A stretch of 64,000 nucleotides of DNA from Lachnospiraceae bacterium (GTDB lineage Bacteria; Bacillota; Clostridia; Lachnospirales; Lachnospiraceae), in the NCBI GenBank assembly GCA_030537145.1, contig JAUNON010000002.1, forward strand, positions 1-64,000, read 5' to 3'. Each line of letters opens with the position of its first letter. Position 1 is the stretch's first letter. Made by a program: the position numbers and the translations under genes. The notes beneath the pieces were generated by a model. It searched no databases. It was given only the letters and a program-made list of their open reading frames with translations, and was not told the origin of the DNA. Below, one piece after another: positions 52,927 through 61,973 of this stretch.

Positions 52927-53997
52927 CTATCCTGTGATTGCCAGAGAAAGCTTCCCGATTTTTGCCAGATAATATGCGGCAAACCAGCAGCCAATCGGCA
53001 GAAGGCAAATAACATAGGGCACTGCCAGCCGAAGCCGCCGCCGCAGGAGGATCAGCGGAACTACCGCCGCACTGCATCCAAATGCAGCGATCACGGCAGT
53101 TCCGGAAAAGCAGACTGCAGCCAGGTTACACAGGAACAGATAAACCCAGATAATTTTATCTCCGTCATCCCGATAGAGCCGCAAAGCACAGTAAAGAATC
53201 ATGGGCAATACCAGATTCGCTAAAATTGCTTTTCCTTCATAAAGCCTTGTAAAGAGAAAGGTTCCCGGCTGATAGATCGTATCACAGAACAGATTGATCA
53301 CACAGAGAAATACCACCAGAAGATCCGGCCATTTCCGGCTTTTCCCCGGAAAAAGACAGCGTCCGATCTGATAATAGATCAGATTCGCCACAAAAGCATT
53401 GGCCACCGCCATCACGGTCTTAGCCTGTATGATAACCGGAATACCCACAAGCCTGGACACAAATGCATTGTGAAGAGGAAAACAGGAAAATACATACCGG
53501 ATCATAAACCTTCCCAGCGCCGCCCCGGTATAGGGCGAATATTTCTGCAGCGTATCGGTATAAACGGCTGTATTGGCAATTCCCACGTAATAGGCCGCAT
53601 CCGCACTCGTATCATAATAAACGGCCACCGCATAGCACTGGAACAAAACCGCCGCTGCCAAAAGCAGCAGCATCCAGGAATGATCTGCCAGTACCCTCGG
53701 GGCCTCCTTTATCCTGCGCAGCCATTCCTTTCCTCCCAGGATAACTGCAGCCAGAATAACCACCGACATCAGAACGGCCATAACCATCGTCAGAAAGCCC
53801 AGCGACCGGTACGTAAAGATCATAGGCAGCGCAACCAGCTCAAATAAAGCAAAATAGGCAAAATATCCTACGATCACCGCCAGAGAAAGTGTAAATGTTT
53901 CCTTCCTGGAAGCCTTCAGCAGAAGTGTTCCCAGCGACAAAAAAGCCAGGAAATGCAGCAAAAATACGGCTGCCATCCTTATCAATTCCAATATCAT
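52927..53997 (-). pseudogene. Upstream part of a split DUF6077-like membrane protein
   Basis: This 356-aa frame has about nine predicted helices (MAAVFLLHFLAFLSLGTLLL, YFAYFALFELVALPMIF, SWMLLLLAAAVLFQCYAVAV and others) and the pattern DTSADAAYYVGIANTAVYTDTLQKYSPYTG also seen in polytopic surface-polysaccharide-type proteins. It ends abruptly (KIGKLSLAITG) 12 bases before repeat C. The first half alone may be expressed as a truncated protein. ATG at 53997. Confidence 0.6.
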
Positions 53998-54283
53998 AAA
54001 TCGTTTCCTGCTCCTTCCGCAAGCTGCATAACTATTCGGAATAGTTATCTGTCATTCATACAAAATCTATACCTGCTTTGTAATCACCAATGACCAAAAT
54101 CTAACCTTATTCTACCGGAAGAGACCGCATTTGTCCACCCTTTCGGCACTGTTCCGGCGCCGCTGTGTAAAATTAAGAAAAATATTCTTATTTTTTCAGG
54201 GAATTTTGCGGACATTTTTTTAAATATACGGTATGATAGAAAAGTACTGAAACGAACGCAATACGAAAGGGAGAAGGGATAAT

Positions 54284-55438
54284 ATGATAAGAAAAAAACT
54301 GAAAAATGCGATTCTGATTCTGACCAGTGTATGTATGCTCTCCGGAGCCGGCACGGTATGGGCCGACACTCCGGATGATATCTGGGAATATACCGTAACG
54401 ACCCAGGAGGACAGCAGCCTGGCCTGTGATTTTAAAGAAGTGGAGGTTCTGCTTCCCGCAAGCTGGACCGGAAAATGCGGCATGAAGGTTTCTGATGATT
54501 ACGTCACCTTTTATCATCTGGCCTCCAGACGGGCCCACCTGGACGATAACGGTTCAGAAGGCGGACGGCTGTTTACCCTGTGCTACAGTCAGGATTACTC
54601 CTTTCTAAACAACGAACCCAACTATTCCATCATCGGCAGCGGAGCAGAAGGGATTTATTACATGACCTTCCCTACGGATGTACAAGGCTATCCCGATGAG
54701 GGCGATATCTGGAGTGAATGGCAGACCGTCTGCGAGGACCTGGATTGGGTGAAGGAGCATATTACTATGACGCATCCCGGAGAGGGCATCGTTACCTCCG
54801 ATAATATCTCCGCTTCTGTCAGCGGCCTTACCTCCGGCGGCTACATCCTGCCGGAAAGCTCCTCCCGTCAGCTTTCTTCCTCCGAGCTGCAGGGGATGAC
54901 CGTGGACCAGCTTCAGATGGCCATCAATGAAATCTATGCAAGACACCACCGGAAATTTGTTACTCCCAGCATCCAGGCCTACTTTGACAGCCAGTCCTGG
55001 TACAGCGGCACCGTCGAGGCAGCTCAGTTCGATGCCTCCTCCATGAGCGAAACCGAGTGGGCGAATATCAACCTGATGCTTCAGTGCATGAACACTGCCG
55101 CTTCCGGAACCGGAAACGGCGCTGCGGCGGCTTCCGGCTCCGATCATACAGGGGATCCCGATGCGGTAACGATTATCGGCCAGGCCTCCGGATCCACCGA
55201 TATCCAGATCACCGACACGCCCAATGTTCCCATCGTGGAGAGTTCCACCGATGGTTCTACCGTACTTTACGCCAACGCAGGAGTGAATGTCCGGGCACAG
55301 GCACAATCCGGGAGTGAGATCGTAGCCGTTGTTCTGGAAGGCGTAGGCGTAGCTGTTACTGGAGAGACGATCAATGGATGGGTTCCCGTAAACTGCAATG
55401 GCATCACCGGTTACATCTATCAGGATTATCTGGAATAA
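54284..55438 (+). CDS. Secreted protein with YARHG and SH3 domains
   Basis: This 384-aa protein has a signal peptide (ILTSVCMLSGAGTVWA), a roughly 150-residue globular part, a YARHG-type domain (LQMAINEIYARHHRKFVTPSIQAYFDSQSWYSG) at about 205-240, a Ser/Gly linker and a C-terminal bacterial SH3 domain (VLYANAGVNVRAQAQSGSEIVAVVLEGVGVAVTG). Such proteins act at the cell wall. GGGAGAAGGG precedes the ATG. The zinc-finger protein follows about 125 bases downstream. Confidence 0.85.
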   Translation: MIRKKLKNAILILTSVCMLSGAGTVWADTPDDIWEYTVTTQEDSSLACDFKEVEVLLPASWTGKCGMKVSDDYVTFYHLASRRAHLDDNGSEGGRLFTLCYSQDYSFLNNEPNYSIIGSGAEGIYYMTFPTDVQGYPDEGDIWSEWQTVCEDLDWVKEHITMTHPGEGIVTSDNISASVSGLTSGGYILPESSSRQLSSSELQGMTVDQLQMAINEIYARHHRKFVTPSIQAYFDSQSWYSGTVEAAQFDASSMSETEWANINLMLQCMNTAASGTGNGAAAASGSDHTGDPDAVTIIGQASGSTDIQITDTPNVPIVESSTDGSTVLYANAGVNVRAQAQSGSEIVAVVLEGVGVAVTGETINGWVPVNCNGITGYIYQDYLE

Positions 55439-55562
55439 AAAATGCAGCCTCCCGAAAATCGTTGCCTGCCAGGCAACACGCCTGCGGATAAATCGTGTAA
55501 AATATGCTTATCAACAAACAACAAAGCATATTACCGAAACGGATTTAAGGAGGATAACAGAT

Positions 55563-56378
55563 ATGAAAAAAAGATATTGGGCAATTCTTACAGCAGCATT
55601 ATTAGTGAGTACCGCAACAACCTGCAGCGCAAAAGAGACTCCCGCCGAGGCAGAATCCTATTTTGCCAGCGTACTGTATGATGTGGCACAGGCGGAAAAA
55701 AATTCCGGTCAGGCTTATATTACCTCCGATTCTCAGAGCAATCTGCTGAAATCTCAGGATGCATGGATGGTCACCATCGATGAGCAGAACGTTACCTTTG
55801 AGACCCCGGAAACAACCTATGTTCTGGATGCAGACTTTGCGGACAGTACATTAAGCTTTGCCAAAGCAATCTCTTATAAATATGCCTTCGATCAGTTTGT
55901 GGCGGAAGAAATCCGTATCTCCGTAAACCGCAGTGATCTTGGAAATTTTACGGTAACGGACAGCAATTTTGACGATTATGCAGATACATTAGAGGAAATG
56001 GGATATTCCATATACGGAGATGATGCGGAAGAATTTATCGATGTCCTGGCAGAAAAACTGGGAACAAGCCGCAGCTCTGTCTCCTCCGGAGGCTTTCAGA
56101 ACGACAGCTTCAATATTTCCGTTCCCTCCGGAAGCTTCCAGAACGACAGCTTCAATATCTCTGTTCCCTCCGGAAGCTTCCAGAATGATCCCGATGTCTC
56201 CGACAGCAGTTCCTATTCCGGCAGCTATACCGATGATTACTGTGAAGCATGCCATAATACGGGACTCTGTGAGAACTGCCACGGTGCAGGCTATGTGCGC
56301 AATCCCTATGATCTCACAAAAGAAATGGACTGCCTCTCCTGTCAGGACGGAAAATGCCCGGTCTGCGGAGGAAGGTAA
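55563..56378 (+). CDS. Secreted protein with tandem repeats and DnaJ-like zinc finger
   Basis: This 271-aa protein has a signal peptide (AILTAALLVSTATTCSA), a globular region of about 150 residues, tandem 14-residue units FQNDSFNISVPSGS (two full copies and a shortened third) and a C-terminal Cys motif CEACHNTGLCENCHGAGY...CLSCQDGKCPVCGG like the zinc-binding modules of DnaJ. Repeats lie at about 56091-56190. AAGGAGG before the ATG at 55563 sets the start; the frame from 55398 overlaps the previous gene. The function is unknown. Confidence 0.83.
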   Translation: MKKRYWAILTAALLVSTATTCSAKETPAEAESYFASVLYDVAQAEKNSGQAYITSDSQSNLLKSQDAWMVTIDEQNVTFETPETTYVLDADFADSTLSFAKAISYKYAFDQFVAEEIRISVNRSDLGNFTVTDSNFDDYADTLEEMGYSIYGDDAEEFIDVLAEKLGTSRSSVSSGGFQNDSFNISVPSGSFQNDSFNISVPSGSFQNDPDVSDSSSYSGSYTDDYCEACHNTGLCENCHGAGYVRNPYDLTKEMDCLSCQDGKCPVCGGR

Positions 56379-56388
56379 TGATCCTCAC

Positions 56389-56587
56389 CCAAAGGGCTTT
56401 TTGTGATATAGGAAAGTGAGAACTTTCTTATATTATCATAAAAAGGAGCTGTATCCAGGGTGTTTGTATCACTGAGACAAATGTCCGAAGCATGGCGGAC
56501 GAAGTCCGACATGGGCGGACAGATGTCAGGAAGTGCTCACAAACACCGGATACAGCTCTTTGCTAATGAGATTTTGCGACAGCTCCT
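56389..56587 (+). repeat. D hairpin and long palindromic repeat B, copy 2
   Basis: GATATAGGAAAGT and ACTTTCTTATAT (56404-56441) form a D-type hairpin like the one at 17310. Repeat B follows: GGAGCTGTATCCAGGG (from 56445) and GGATACAGCTC, outer ends GGAGCTG/CAGCTCC. The 107-base core (56449-56555) is nearly the same as at 19808-19914. Repeat A (56592-56660) comes next, and the cluster ends at the purA stop. Confidence 0.78.
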
Positions 56588-56591
56588 TTTT

Positions 56592-56660
56592 GCACCGGAT
56601 GCAGATTGCGCAGCAATAAATTACCTTATGTATCCGTGCGCATCACCGCACGAAGGGCTT
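56592..56660 (+). repeat. Repeat family A, copy near purA
   Basis: CACCGGATGCAGATTGCGCA, GCAATAAATTACC and TTATGTATCCGTGCGCATC, then ACCGCACGAAGGGC form the whole A unit, with one change in each arm relative to 7057. It ends in T6 within a few bases of the purA stop. Confidence 0.72.
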
Positions 56661-56662
56661 TT

Positions 56663-57952
56663 TTATTTTAGATTCGATTCTCTGTAAATAATATCCTCTC
56701 TTCCCGGTCCGTTGGAAACCATGGTGATGGGATATCCGATATGCGCTTCTACGAACTCCACATACTTCCGGCAGTTTTCCGGCAGCTCCTCATACTTTCG
56801 GATGCCGCGGATGTCGCACTTCCATCCGGGAAGCTTTTCATACACCGGTTTTGCCTTATTCAGCTCTGCTGTGGTGGGGAAGTCTGTCGTTACCTTTCCG
56901 TCAATCTCATACCCTACGCATACCGGGATCACATCCAGATATCCCAATGCATCCAGCACAGTAAAGGCCACGTCTGTGGTTCCCTGCAGGCGGCAGCCGT
57001 ATTTCGTGGCTACGCAGTCAAACCAGCCCATACGTCTGGGACGTCCGGTGGTAGCGCCGTATTCTCCGCCGTCACCGCCGCGTTTTCTCAGCTCGTCCGC
57101 TTCCTCCCCGAAAATCTCACTGACAAAATCTCCGGCTCCCACGGAGCTGGAATAGGCCTTGCTGACCGTAACGATTTTTTTGATCTCATAGGGCGGAATA
57201 CCTGCACCAATAGCGCCGTAGGCAGCCAGGGTCGAAGAAGAGGTTACCATAGGATAAATTCCATGATCCGGATCCTTCAGGGTGCCGAGCTGGCCTTCCA
57301 GTAAAATCGTCTTTCCGTCTTTGATCGCCTGCTGCAGATATGCGGATACATCGCATACATAGGGGGCAATCATTTCCTTATAGGTATGCAGCTCCTCCAG
57401 CAGCTCCTCCGGCTTCAGCAGCGGCTTATGATACAAGTGCTCCAGCAGCACATTCTTTGTTTCACAGATACGCACCACCTTTTCCTTCAGAAGCTCCTCA
57501 TCGAAAAGCTCGCTGACCTGAAAACCGATTTTTGCGTATTTATCTGAATAAAACGGTGCAATTCCGGATTTGGTAGAACCAAAGGATTTGCCGGCCAGCC
57601 GCTCTTCCTCATACTGGTCAAACAGGATGTGATAGGACATTACCATCTGCGCCCGGTTCGACACCAGAATCTTCGGTGCGGGAACCCCCCGGTCCACAAT
57701 GCTCTGAATCTCCTTGCAAAGCACCGGAATATTCAGTGCGACACCGTTGCCGATCACACTGGTGGTATGCTGATAAAAAATACCAGAAGGCAGGGTATGC
57801 AGTGCGAATTTTCCATAATTGTTTACAATCGTATGGCCTGCATTGGCACCGCCCTGGAAACGCACGATAATGTCAGCTTTTTCCGCCAGCATATCCGTGA
57901 TTTTTCCTTTTCCTTCGTCTCCCCAGTTTGCTCCTACTACTGCTTCTACCAT
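56663..57952 (-). CDS. purA: Adenylosuccinate synthetase
   Basis: This 429-aa enzyme joins IMP and aspartate with GTP to adenylosuccinate. Visible motifs: GANWGDEGKGKITDML (P-loop), GGANAGHTIV, the conserved TGRPRRMGWFD and the C-terminal NGPGREDII. The length is usual. It is the last of purF-purB-purA, with 12 bases after purB. Confidence 0.98.
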   Translation of the reverse strand: MVEAVVGANWGDEGKGKITDMLAEKADIIVRFQGGANAGHTIVNNYGKFALHTLPSGIFYQHTTSVIGNGVALNIPVLCKEIQSIVDRGVPAPKILVSNRAQMVMSYHILFDQYEEERLAGKSFGSTKSGIAPFYSDKYAKIGFQVSELFDEELLKEKVVRICETKNVLLEHLYHKPLLKPEELLEELHTYKEMIAPYVCDVSAYLQQAIKDGKTILLEGQLGTLKDPDHGIYPMVTSSSTLAAYGAIGAGIPPYEIKKIVTVSKAYSSSVGAGDFVSEIFGEEADELRKRGGDGGEYGATTGRPRRMGWFDCVATKYGCRLQGTTDVAFTVLDALGYLDVIPVCVGYEIDGKVTTDFPTTAELNKAKPVYEKLPGWKCDIRGIRKYEELPENCRKYVEFVEAHIGYPITMVSNGPGREDIIYRESNLK

Positions 57953-57964
57953 AATCTTTTCCTC

Positions 57965-59398
57965 CTATACATTGATCTCCGCCTTCACGCCAAGCAATTC
58001 CTTATTGCGTTCCAGCACAGGATTTACCACATCCTTCAGGAAATGATCCACCTGGACAGCAGCCCGTCCCGTATATCTGGACGGTTCCATCGTACTCTCC
58101 AGCTCCTCCAGCGTCAGGTTGAAGGAAGGATCCCCGGCAATCAGCTCCAGCAGGTTATTGTCTTTTCCTTCTTCCTTTACATTCCGTCCCGCCTCCATGG
58201 ACAGGGTACGGATCTTCTCATGCAGCTCCTGACGGTCGCCGCCCGCCTTTACCGCATCCATCATAATATTCTCCGTTGCCATAAACGGCAGTTCAGAGCG
58301 CAGGCGCTTCTCGATTACCTTCGGATAAACCTTCAGGCCGTCGGTCACATTCAGGCACAGATCCAGAATGCCGTCAGTAGCCAAAAAGCCCTCTGCGATC
58401 GAAAGACGCTTGTTGGCCGAATCATCCAGCGTCCGCTCAAACCACTGTACTGCGGACGTAACCGCCGGATTCAGGGCATCGATCATCACATAACGGGCAA
58501 GCGAAGCAATTCGCTCACTGCGCATGGGATTCCGCTTATAGGCCATGGCAGAGGATCCGATCTGCGTCTTTTCAAAGGGCTCCTCCACCTCCTTCAAATG
58601 CTGCAGCAGGCGGATGTCATTGGACATCTTATGGGCGCTGGCGGCGATGCCCGCCAGAATATTGCAGACCCTGGTGTCCACCTTTCTGGAATAAGTCTGC
58701 CCGGACACCGGATAACACTCCTGAAAGCCCATCTTCTTCGCAATCATGGGATCAATCTGATCAATTTTTGCCTGATCCCCATCAAACAGTTCCAGAAAGC
58801 TGGCCTGGGTTCCCGTGGTTCCCTTTGAGCCCAGAAGCTTCAAGGTAGAAAGCACATACTCCAGATCCTCCAGATCCATCATAAATTCCTGGCACCAGAG
58901 AGTCGCTCTCTTTCCTACCGTAGTGGGCTGGGCCGGCTGGAAATGGGTAAACGCCAGCGTAGGAAGCTCCTTATATCTTTCAGCAAAATCCGCAAGCTGC
59001 GCAATCACATTCACCAGCTTTTTCTTAATCAGCTTCAAGCCCTCCGCCATAATAATAATGTCCGTATTATCTCCCACATAGCAAGAGGTAGCGCCCAGAT
59101 GAATGATGGGTTTCGCCTTCGGGCACTGCAGCCCATAGGCATATACATGGGACATCACATCGTGACGGACCACTTTTTCCCGCTCCTTTGCCACTTCGTA
59201 GTTGATATCATCCTGATGAGCCTTCAGCTCTTCGATCTGTTCATCCGTGATGTCCAGTCCCAGCTCTTTCTCGGTCTCCGCCAGTGCGATCCAAAGCTTC
59301 CTCCAGGTACGGAACTTCATATCCGGGGAAAAAATGTACTGCATCTCCTTACTGGCATACCGCTCTGACAGGGGACTCTGGTATCTGTCTGTACTCAT
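57965..59398 (-). CDS. purB: Adenylosuccinate lyase
   Basis: This 477-aa enzyme of the fumarase/aspartase family releases fumarate from adenylosuccinate and SAICAR. The signature SSAMAYKRNPMRSERI carries the catalytic Ser loop. TSCYVGDNTDI and FTHFQPAQPTTVGKRATLW are other family marks. The start ATG follows purF by about 46 bases. Confidence 0.97.
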   Translation of the reverse strand: MSTDRYQSPLSERYASKEMQYIFSPDMKFRTWRKLWIALAETEKELGLDITDEQIEELKAHQDDINYEVAKEREKVVRHDVMSHVYAYGLQCPKAKPIIHLGATSCYVGDNTDIIIMAEGLKLIKKKLVNVIAQLADFAERYKELPTLAFTHFQPAQPTTVGKRATLWCQEFMMDLEDLEYVLSTLKLLGSKGTTGTQASFLELFDGDQAKIDQIDPMIAKKMGFQECYPVSGQTYSRKVDTRVCNILAGIAASAHKMSNDIRLLQHLKEVEEPFEKTQIGSSAMAYKRNPMRSERIASLARYVMIDALNPAVTSAVQWFERTLDDSANKRLSIAEGFLATDGILDLCLNVTDGLKVYPKVIEKRLRSELPFMATENIMMDAVKAGGDRQELHEKIRTLSMEAGRNVKEEGKDNNLLELIAGDPSFNLTLEELESTMEPSRYTGRAAVQVDHFLKDVVNPVLERNKELLGVKAEINV

Positions 59399-59444
59399 AT
59401 TCCGCTTCTCCTTATCTATTTTTCAGCCCTACACACCGCAACTG

Positions 59445-60902
59445 TTATTTATCATATTCTCCGCGTATATCTTCCTGCGGGGGCTCGACGGGGTATTTTC
59501 CGGTGAAGCACCCCTTACATATGGGCAAGCCGTCCACCATCTGCTCCAGGCGTTCTATTTTCAGATAGCCCAGGCTGTCGGCACCGATAACCTTCCGTAT
59601 ATCCTCCGTACTTCTGTTATATGCAATTAACTGCTCCCGCTCCGGAATGTCTGTTCCGAAATAGCAGGGCCATAAAAACGGCGGCGAGCTGACCCGCATA
59701 TGCACCTCCTTCGCACCGGCCTCCCGCAGCATCCGCACGATACGGTCGCTGGTAGTGCCACGCACGATAGAGTCGTCGATCATAATAATCCTTTTCCCGG
59801 CCACTGCATCCTTCAGCACATTCAGCTTCACCTGAACACTGGATTCCCTGCTGCTCTGCTTAGGCTTGATGAAGGTACGGCCCACATAGCCGTTTTTCAC
59901 AAAGGCGGTTCCGTATGGGATGCCTGATTCCAGGGAATATCCCAAAGCCGCCACATTTCCGGACTCCGGAACGCCCACCACCATATCTGCGTCCACCGGA
60001 GAATCCATAGCCAGATAACGCCCCGCCAGAATACGGGAATTGTATACGCCGACCCCATCCATATGACTGTCCGGTCGGCCAAAATAAATATATTCAAAAA
60101 TGCATCTTGCCGGCAATTCCTTCTCCCCCGGCTTCAGGCACTGGCTCCGGTCGGATACAATGCCGTTTTTCGGTGTGATGGTCACGATCTCGCCCGGCTC
60201 TACATCCCGAATGAATTCTGCACCGATGGTATCCAGCGCACAGGATTCCGAAGCAAGGATATAGGCGTTGTCCCGTTTTCCGATACAAAGAGGCTTAAAT
60301 CCAAAGGGATCTCTGGCCCCGATCAGCTTTCTCGGAGACATTACGATCAGAGAATAGGCTCCCTTGATCTTCTTCATCGCCGCAGCCACCGCCTCCTCTA
60401 CGGAACGGGTATGCACTCTCGCCCTGGCAATATGGTACGCAATCACCTCGGAATCAATCGTGGTCTGGAAAATAGCACCGTCACGAGCCAGCTCCCGGCG
60501 CAGCTCCGGCGCATTCAAAAGATTTCCATTGTGTGCCAGACCCAGAGTCCCCTTAATATAATTCAAAACCAGAGGCTGCGCATTTTCAATCGTACTGCCG
60601 CCGGCGGTGGAATACCGCACGTGTCCCACACCGATATCGCCTTTCAGCGAGGAAAGTCCCTCTGCAGAAAACACCTCATTTACAAGACCCATTCCCTTGG
60701 TGCTAAGCACCTTTCCCTTGGGCCCCTGCGTATCGCTGACCGCAATTCCGCAGCTCTCCTGCCCCCGGTGCTGCAGCGCCAGAAGGCCATAATAAATGGA
60801 AGAAGCCACATCTTCTCCGGAAAAATCATAGATTCCAAAGACACCGCACTCTTCCCTTAATTTGTCCGAAACATCTTCCTGCACGTGTATTCTCTCGTTC
60901 AT
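59445..60902 (-). CDS. purF: Amidophosphoribosyltransferase
   Basis: This 485-aa enzyme starts purine synthesis from PRPP and glutamine. After an 18-residue prosequence the catalytic N-terminal Cys is in ECGVFGIYDF. GHVRYSTAGGSTIENAQP lies in the glutaminase and IIMIDDSIVRGTTSDRIV is the PRPP site. Cys in CIFEYIYFGRPDS and CKGCFTGKYP belong to the likely 4Fe-4S cluster type. GAAAGG precedes the ATG, behind the leader element. Confidence 0.97.
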   Translation of the reverse strand: MNERIHVQEDVSDKLREECGVFGIYDFSGEDVASSIYYGLLALQHRGQESCGIAVSDTQGPKGKVLSTKGMGLVNEVFSAEGLSSLKGDIGVGHVRYSTAGGSTIENAQPLVLNYIKGTLGLAHNGNLLNAPELRRELARDGAIFQTTIDSEVIAYHIARARVHTRSVEEAVAAAMKKIKGAYSLIVMSPRKLIGARDPFGFKPLCIGKRDNAYILASESCALDTIGAEFIRDVEPGEIVTITPKNGIVSDRSQCLKPGEKELPARCIFEYIYFGRPDSHMDGVGVYNSRILAGRYLAMDSPVDADMVVGVPESGNVAALGYSLESGIPYGTAFVKNGYVGRTFIKPKQSSRESSVQVKLNVLKDAVAGKRIIMIDDSIVRGTTSDRIVRMLREAGAKEVHMRVSSPPFLWPCYFGTDIPEREQLIAYNRSTEDIRKVIGADSLGYLKIERLEQMVDGLPICKGCFTGKYPVEPPQEDIRGEYDK

Positions 60903-60927
60903 GTATAAAACCTTTCTAAACTTTCAT

Positions 60928-60942
60928 GCCTGCTTTGCAGGC
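60928..60942 (-). promoter_or_regulatory. Hairpin between leader element and purF
   Basis: GCCTGC-aaa-GCAGGC, followed on the minus strand by ATGAAAGTTTAGAAAGG. The same hairpin and ATGAAAGTTTA tail follow the leader element at 36238-36262. ATG-AAA-GTT-stop would be a three-codon reading frame in both; no ribosome binding site is seen for it. Confidence 0.5.
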
Positions 60943-60954
60943 ACCGTCAAAAAC

Positions 60955-61014
60955 ATAAGTCTACGGAATGGTCTGCCAACAGTCCATCCGTCTCTGCTTT
61001 GAAACTGGACCTAT
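60955..61014 (-). ncRNA. Structured leader element, copy 2 (purF)
   Basis: On the minus strand ATAGGTC (to 61014) pairs with GACTTAT (60955-60961). The CAGTTTCAAAGCAGAGA segment follows, then stem CGGATGG / CCATTCCG with CTG/CAG inside. Compared with copy 3, the second stem keeps pairing while its bases differ (CGGAT with ATTCCG versus CGGAA with TTCCG). A GATACT -10-like box lies about 20 bases upstream. A gene-control RNA for purF-purB-purA is possible; the sequence does not match the guanine, PRPP or ZTP classes I know. Confidence 0.62.
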
Positions 61015-61161
61015 ACAGTAAAATATTTGTAGTATCTGTTCAGACCCGCCTGAGCTGTGCCTTTCCAGCTCTATTTTATTCATGCTTCCGTATACACGGA
61101 CATTCCTTTCCGGAACATCTGCACGTGAAGATTATAGCCCATAACATTCCAGAAAGCAAGA

Positions 61162-61953
61162 CTAACATTTTGAGCTGCGGCGGTAGCTTTCCTTCAAAAT
61201 CTCCACCACTTCCGCCAGGTCCTCCGGCTTTTCCCGGCGCTTCATCTTTTCCGAAGCCGCCTCACACACCCTGGAATTGTATTCCTGTATCCGGGAGGTC
61301 AGATAAGAATCCGCCCCCAGCTCCCGCAGCTTTTTCTTATATGCTTCCTTGGGCAGGTACATGGGAAGCGCACTGACATACTTCCGCAGCATCTCCTTCG
61401 TGCGCACCTGCCTCCAGGCTTTGAAAAAGCAGTCTGCCGCCTCCTCAAACCGGAACATCCTGGCATAGGCGCAGCCCAGATTGTTCCAGATCTCCGCATA
61501 AAACTGAGCGCCCAGATTTCCCGGTCCCCTGCGCTGCAGAATCTGATAATATTCATTCATCGCATTGGTATACATCCCGCATTTCACCAGATAATCTGCT
61601 TTCAGCTTCTGTCTGGAATCCTCCGGCTGTATCTCCAGACGATTCAGCTTTTCCCTTACCTCCCGCAGCTTTTCCGGGGACAGATACCCGATCTCCCGGA
61701 AAATAGGGAGAATGAAATATCCGATACCCTCTTTTTTATCCAATTGCTCATACAACTGGCGGTACAGCTTTCTTAACCCCAGCTCATCCCGAATCCAATC
61801 ACAAAGCGCCTCATTTACGATCGTTTCATCAATCAGACAAATATTTTCATACAGATAAAAACACAGCTCCTCCATCGAATAGATGGCGGTGCTGATGTTT
61901 TCGATATAATAGGGTTTTTGCGCCCGCTTTACCTGGCACAGATCAAGACTCAT
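61162..61953 (-). CDS. Unknown protein of the DUF5717/DUF5716 locus
   Basis: This 263-aa helical protein looks like a TPR-type scaffold in its second half (YLVKCGMYTNAMNEYYQIL; AEIWNNLGCAYARMFRFEEAADCFFKAW). GGGGGAAG before the ATG at 61953 sets the start. It overlaps the end of its upstream neighbour's transcript region by 20 bases or more in the longer frame, and follows it closely. It is the last of three genes that seem to travel together in Lachnospiraceae. The role is unknown. Confidence 0.75.
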   Translation of the reverse strand: MSLDLCQVKRAQKPYYIENISTAIYSMEELCFYLYENICLIDETIVNEALCDWIRDELGLRKLYRQLYEQLDKKEGIGYFILPIFREIGYLSPEKLREVREKLNRLEIQPEDSRQKLKADYLVKCGMYTNAMNEYYQILQRRGPGNLGAQFYAEIWNNLGCAYARMFRFEEAADCFFKAWRQVRTKEMLRKYVSALPMYLPKEAYKKKLRELGADSYLTSRIQEYNSRVCEAASEKMKRREKPEDLAEVVEILKESYRRSSKC

Positions 61954-61973
61954 CCTGCTTCCCCCTTCTTCTA

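Noticed and set aside
55091-56190. CRISPR-like or tandem non-coding repeat
   Set aside because: The repeated units are in frame within the zinc-finger protein gene and have no spacers.
57629-58828. Long open frame (399 aa) on the plus strand
   Set aside because: Antisense to purA and purB, whose enzymes are unmistakable; no ribosome binding site.
60955-61014. Purine, PRPP, ZTP or guanidine riboswitch before purF
   Set aside because: None of the core motifs I know for those classes is present; the element is therefore described as unrecognised.
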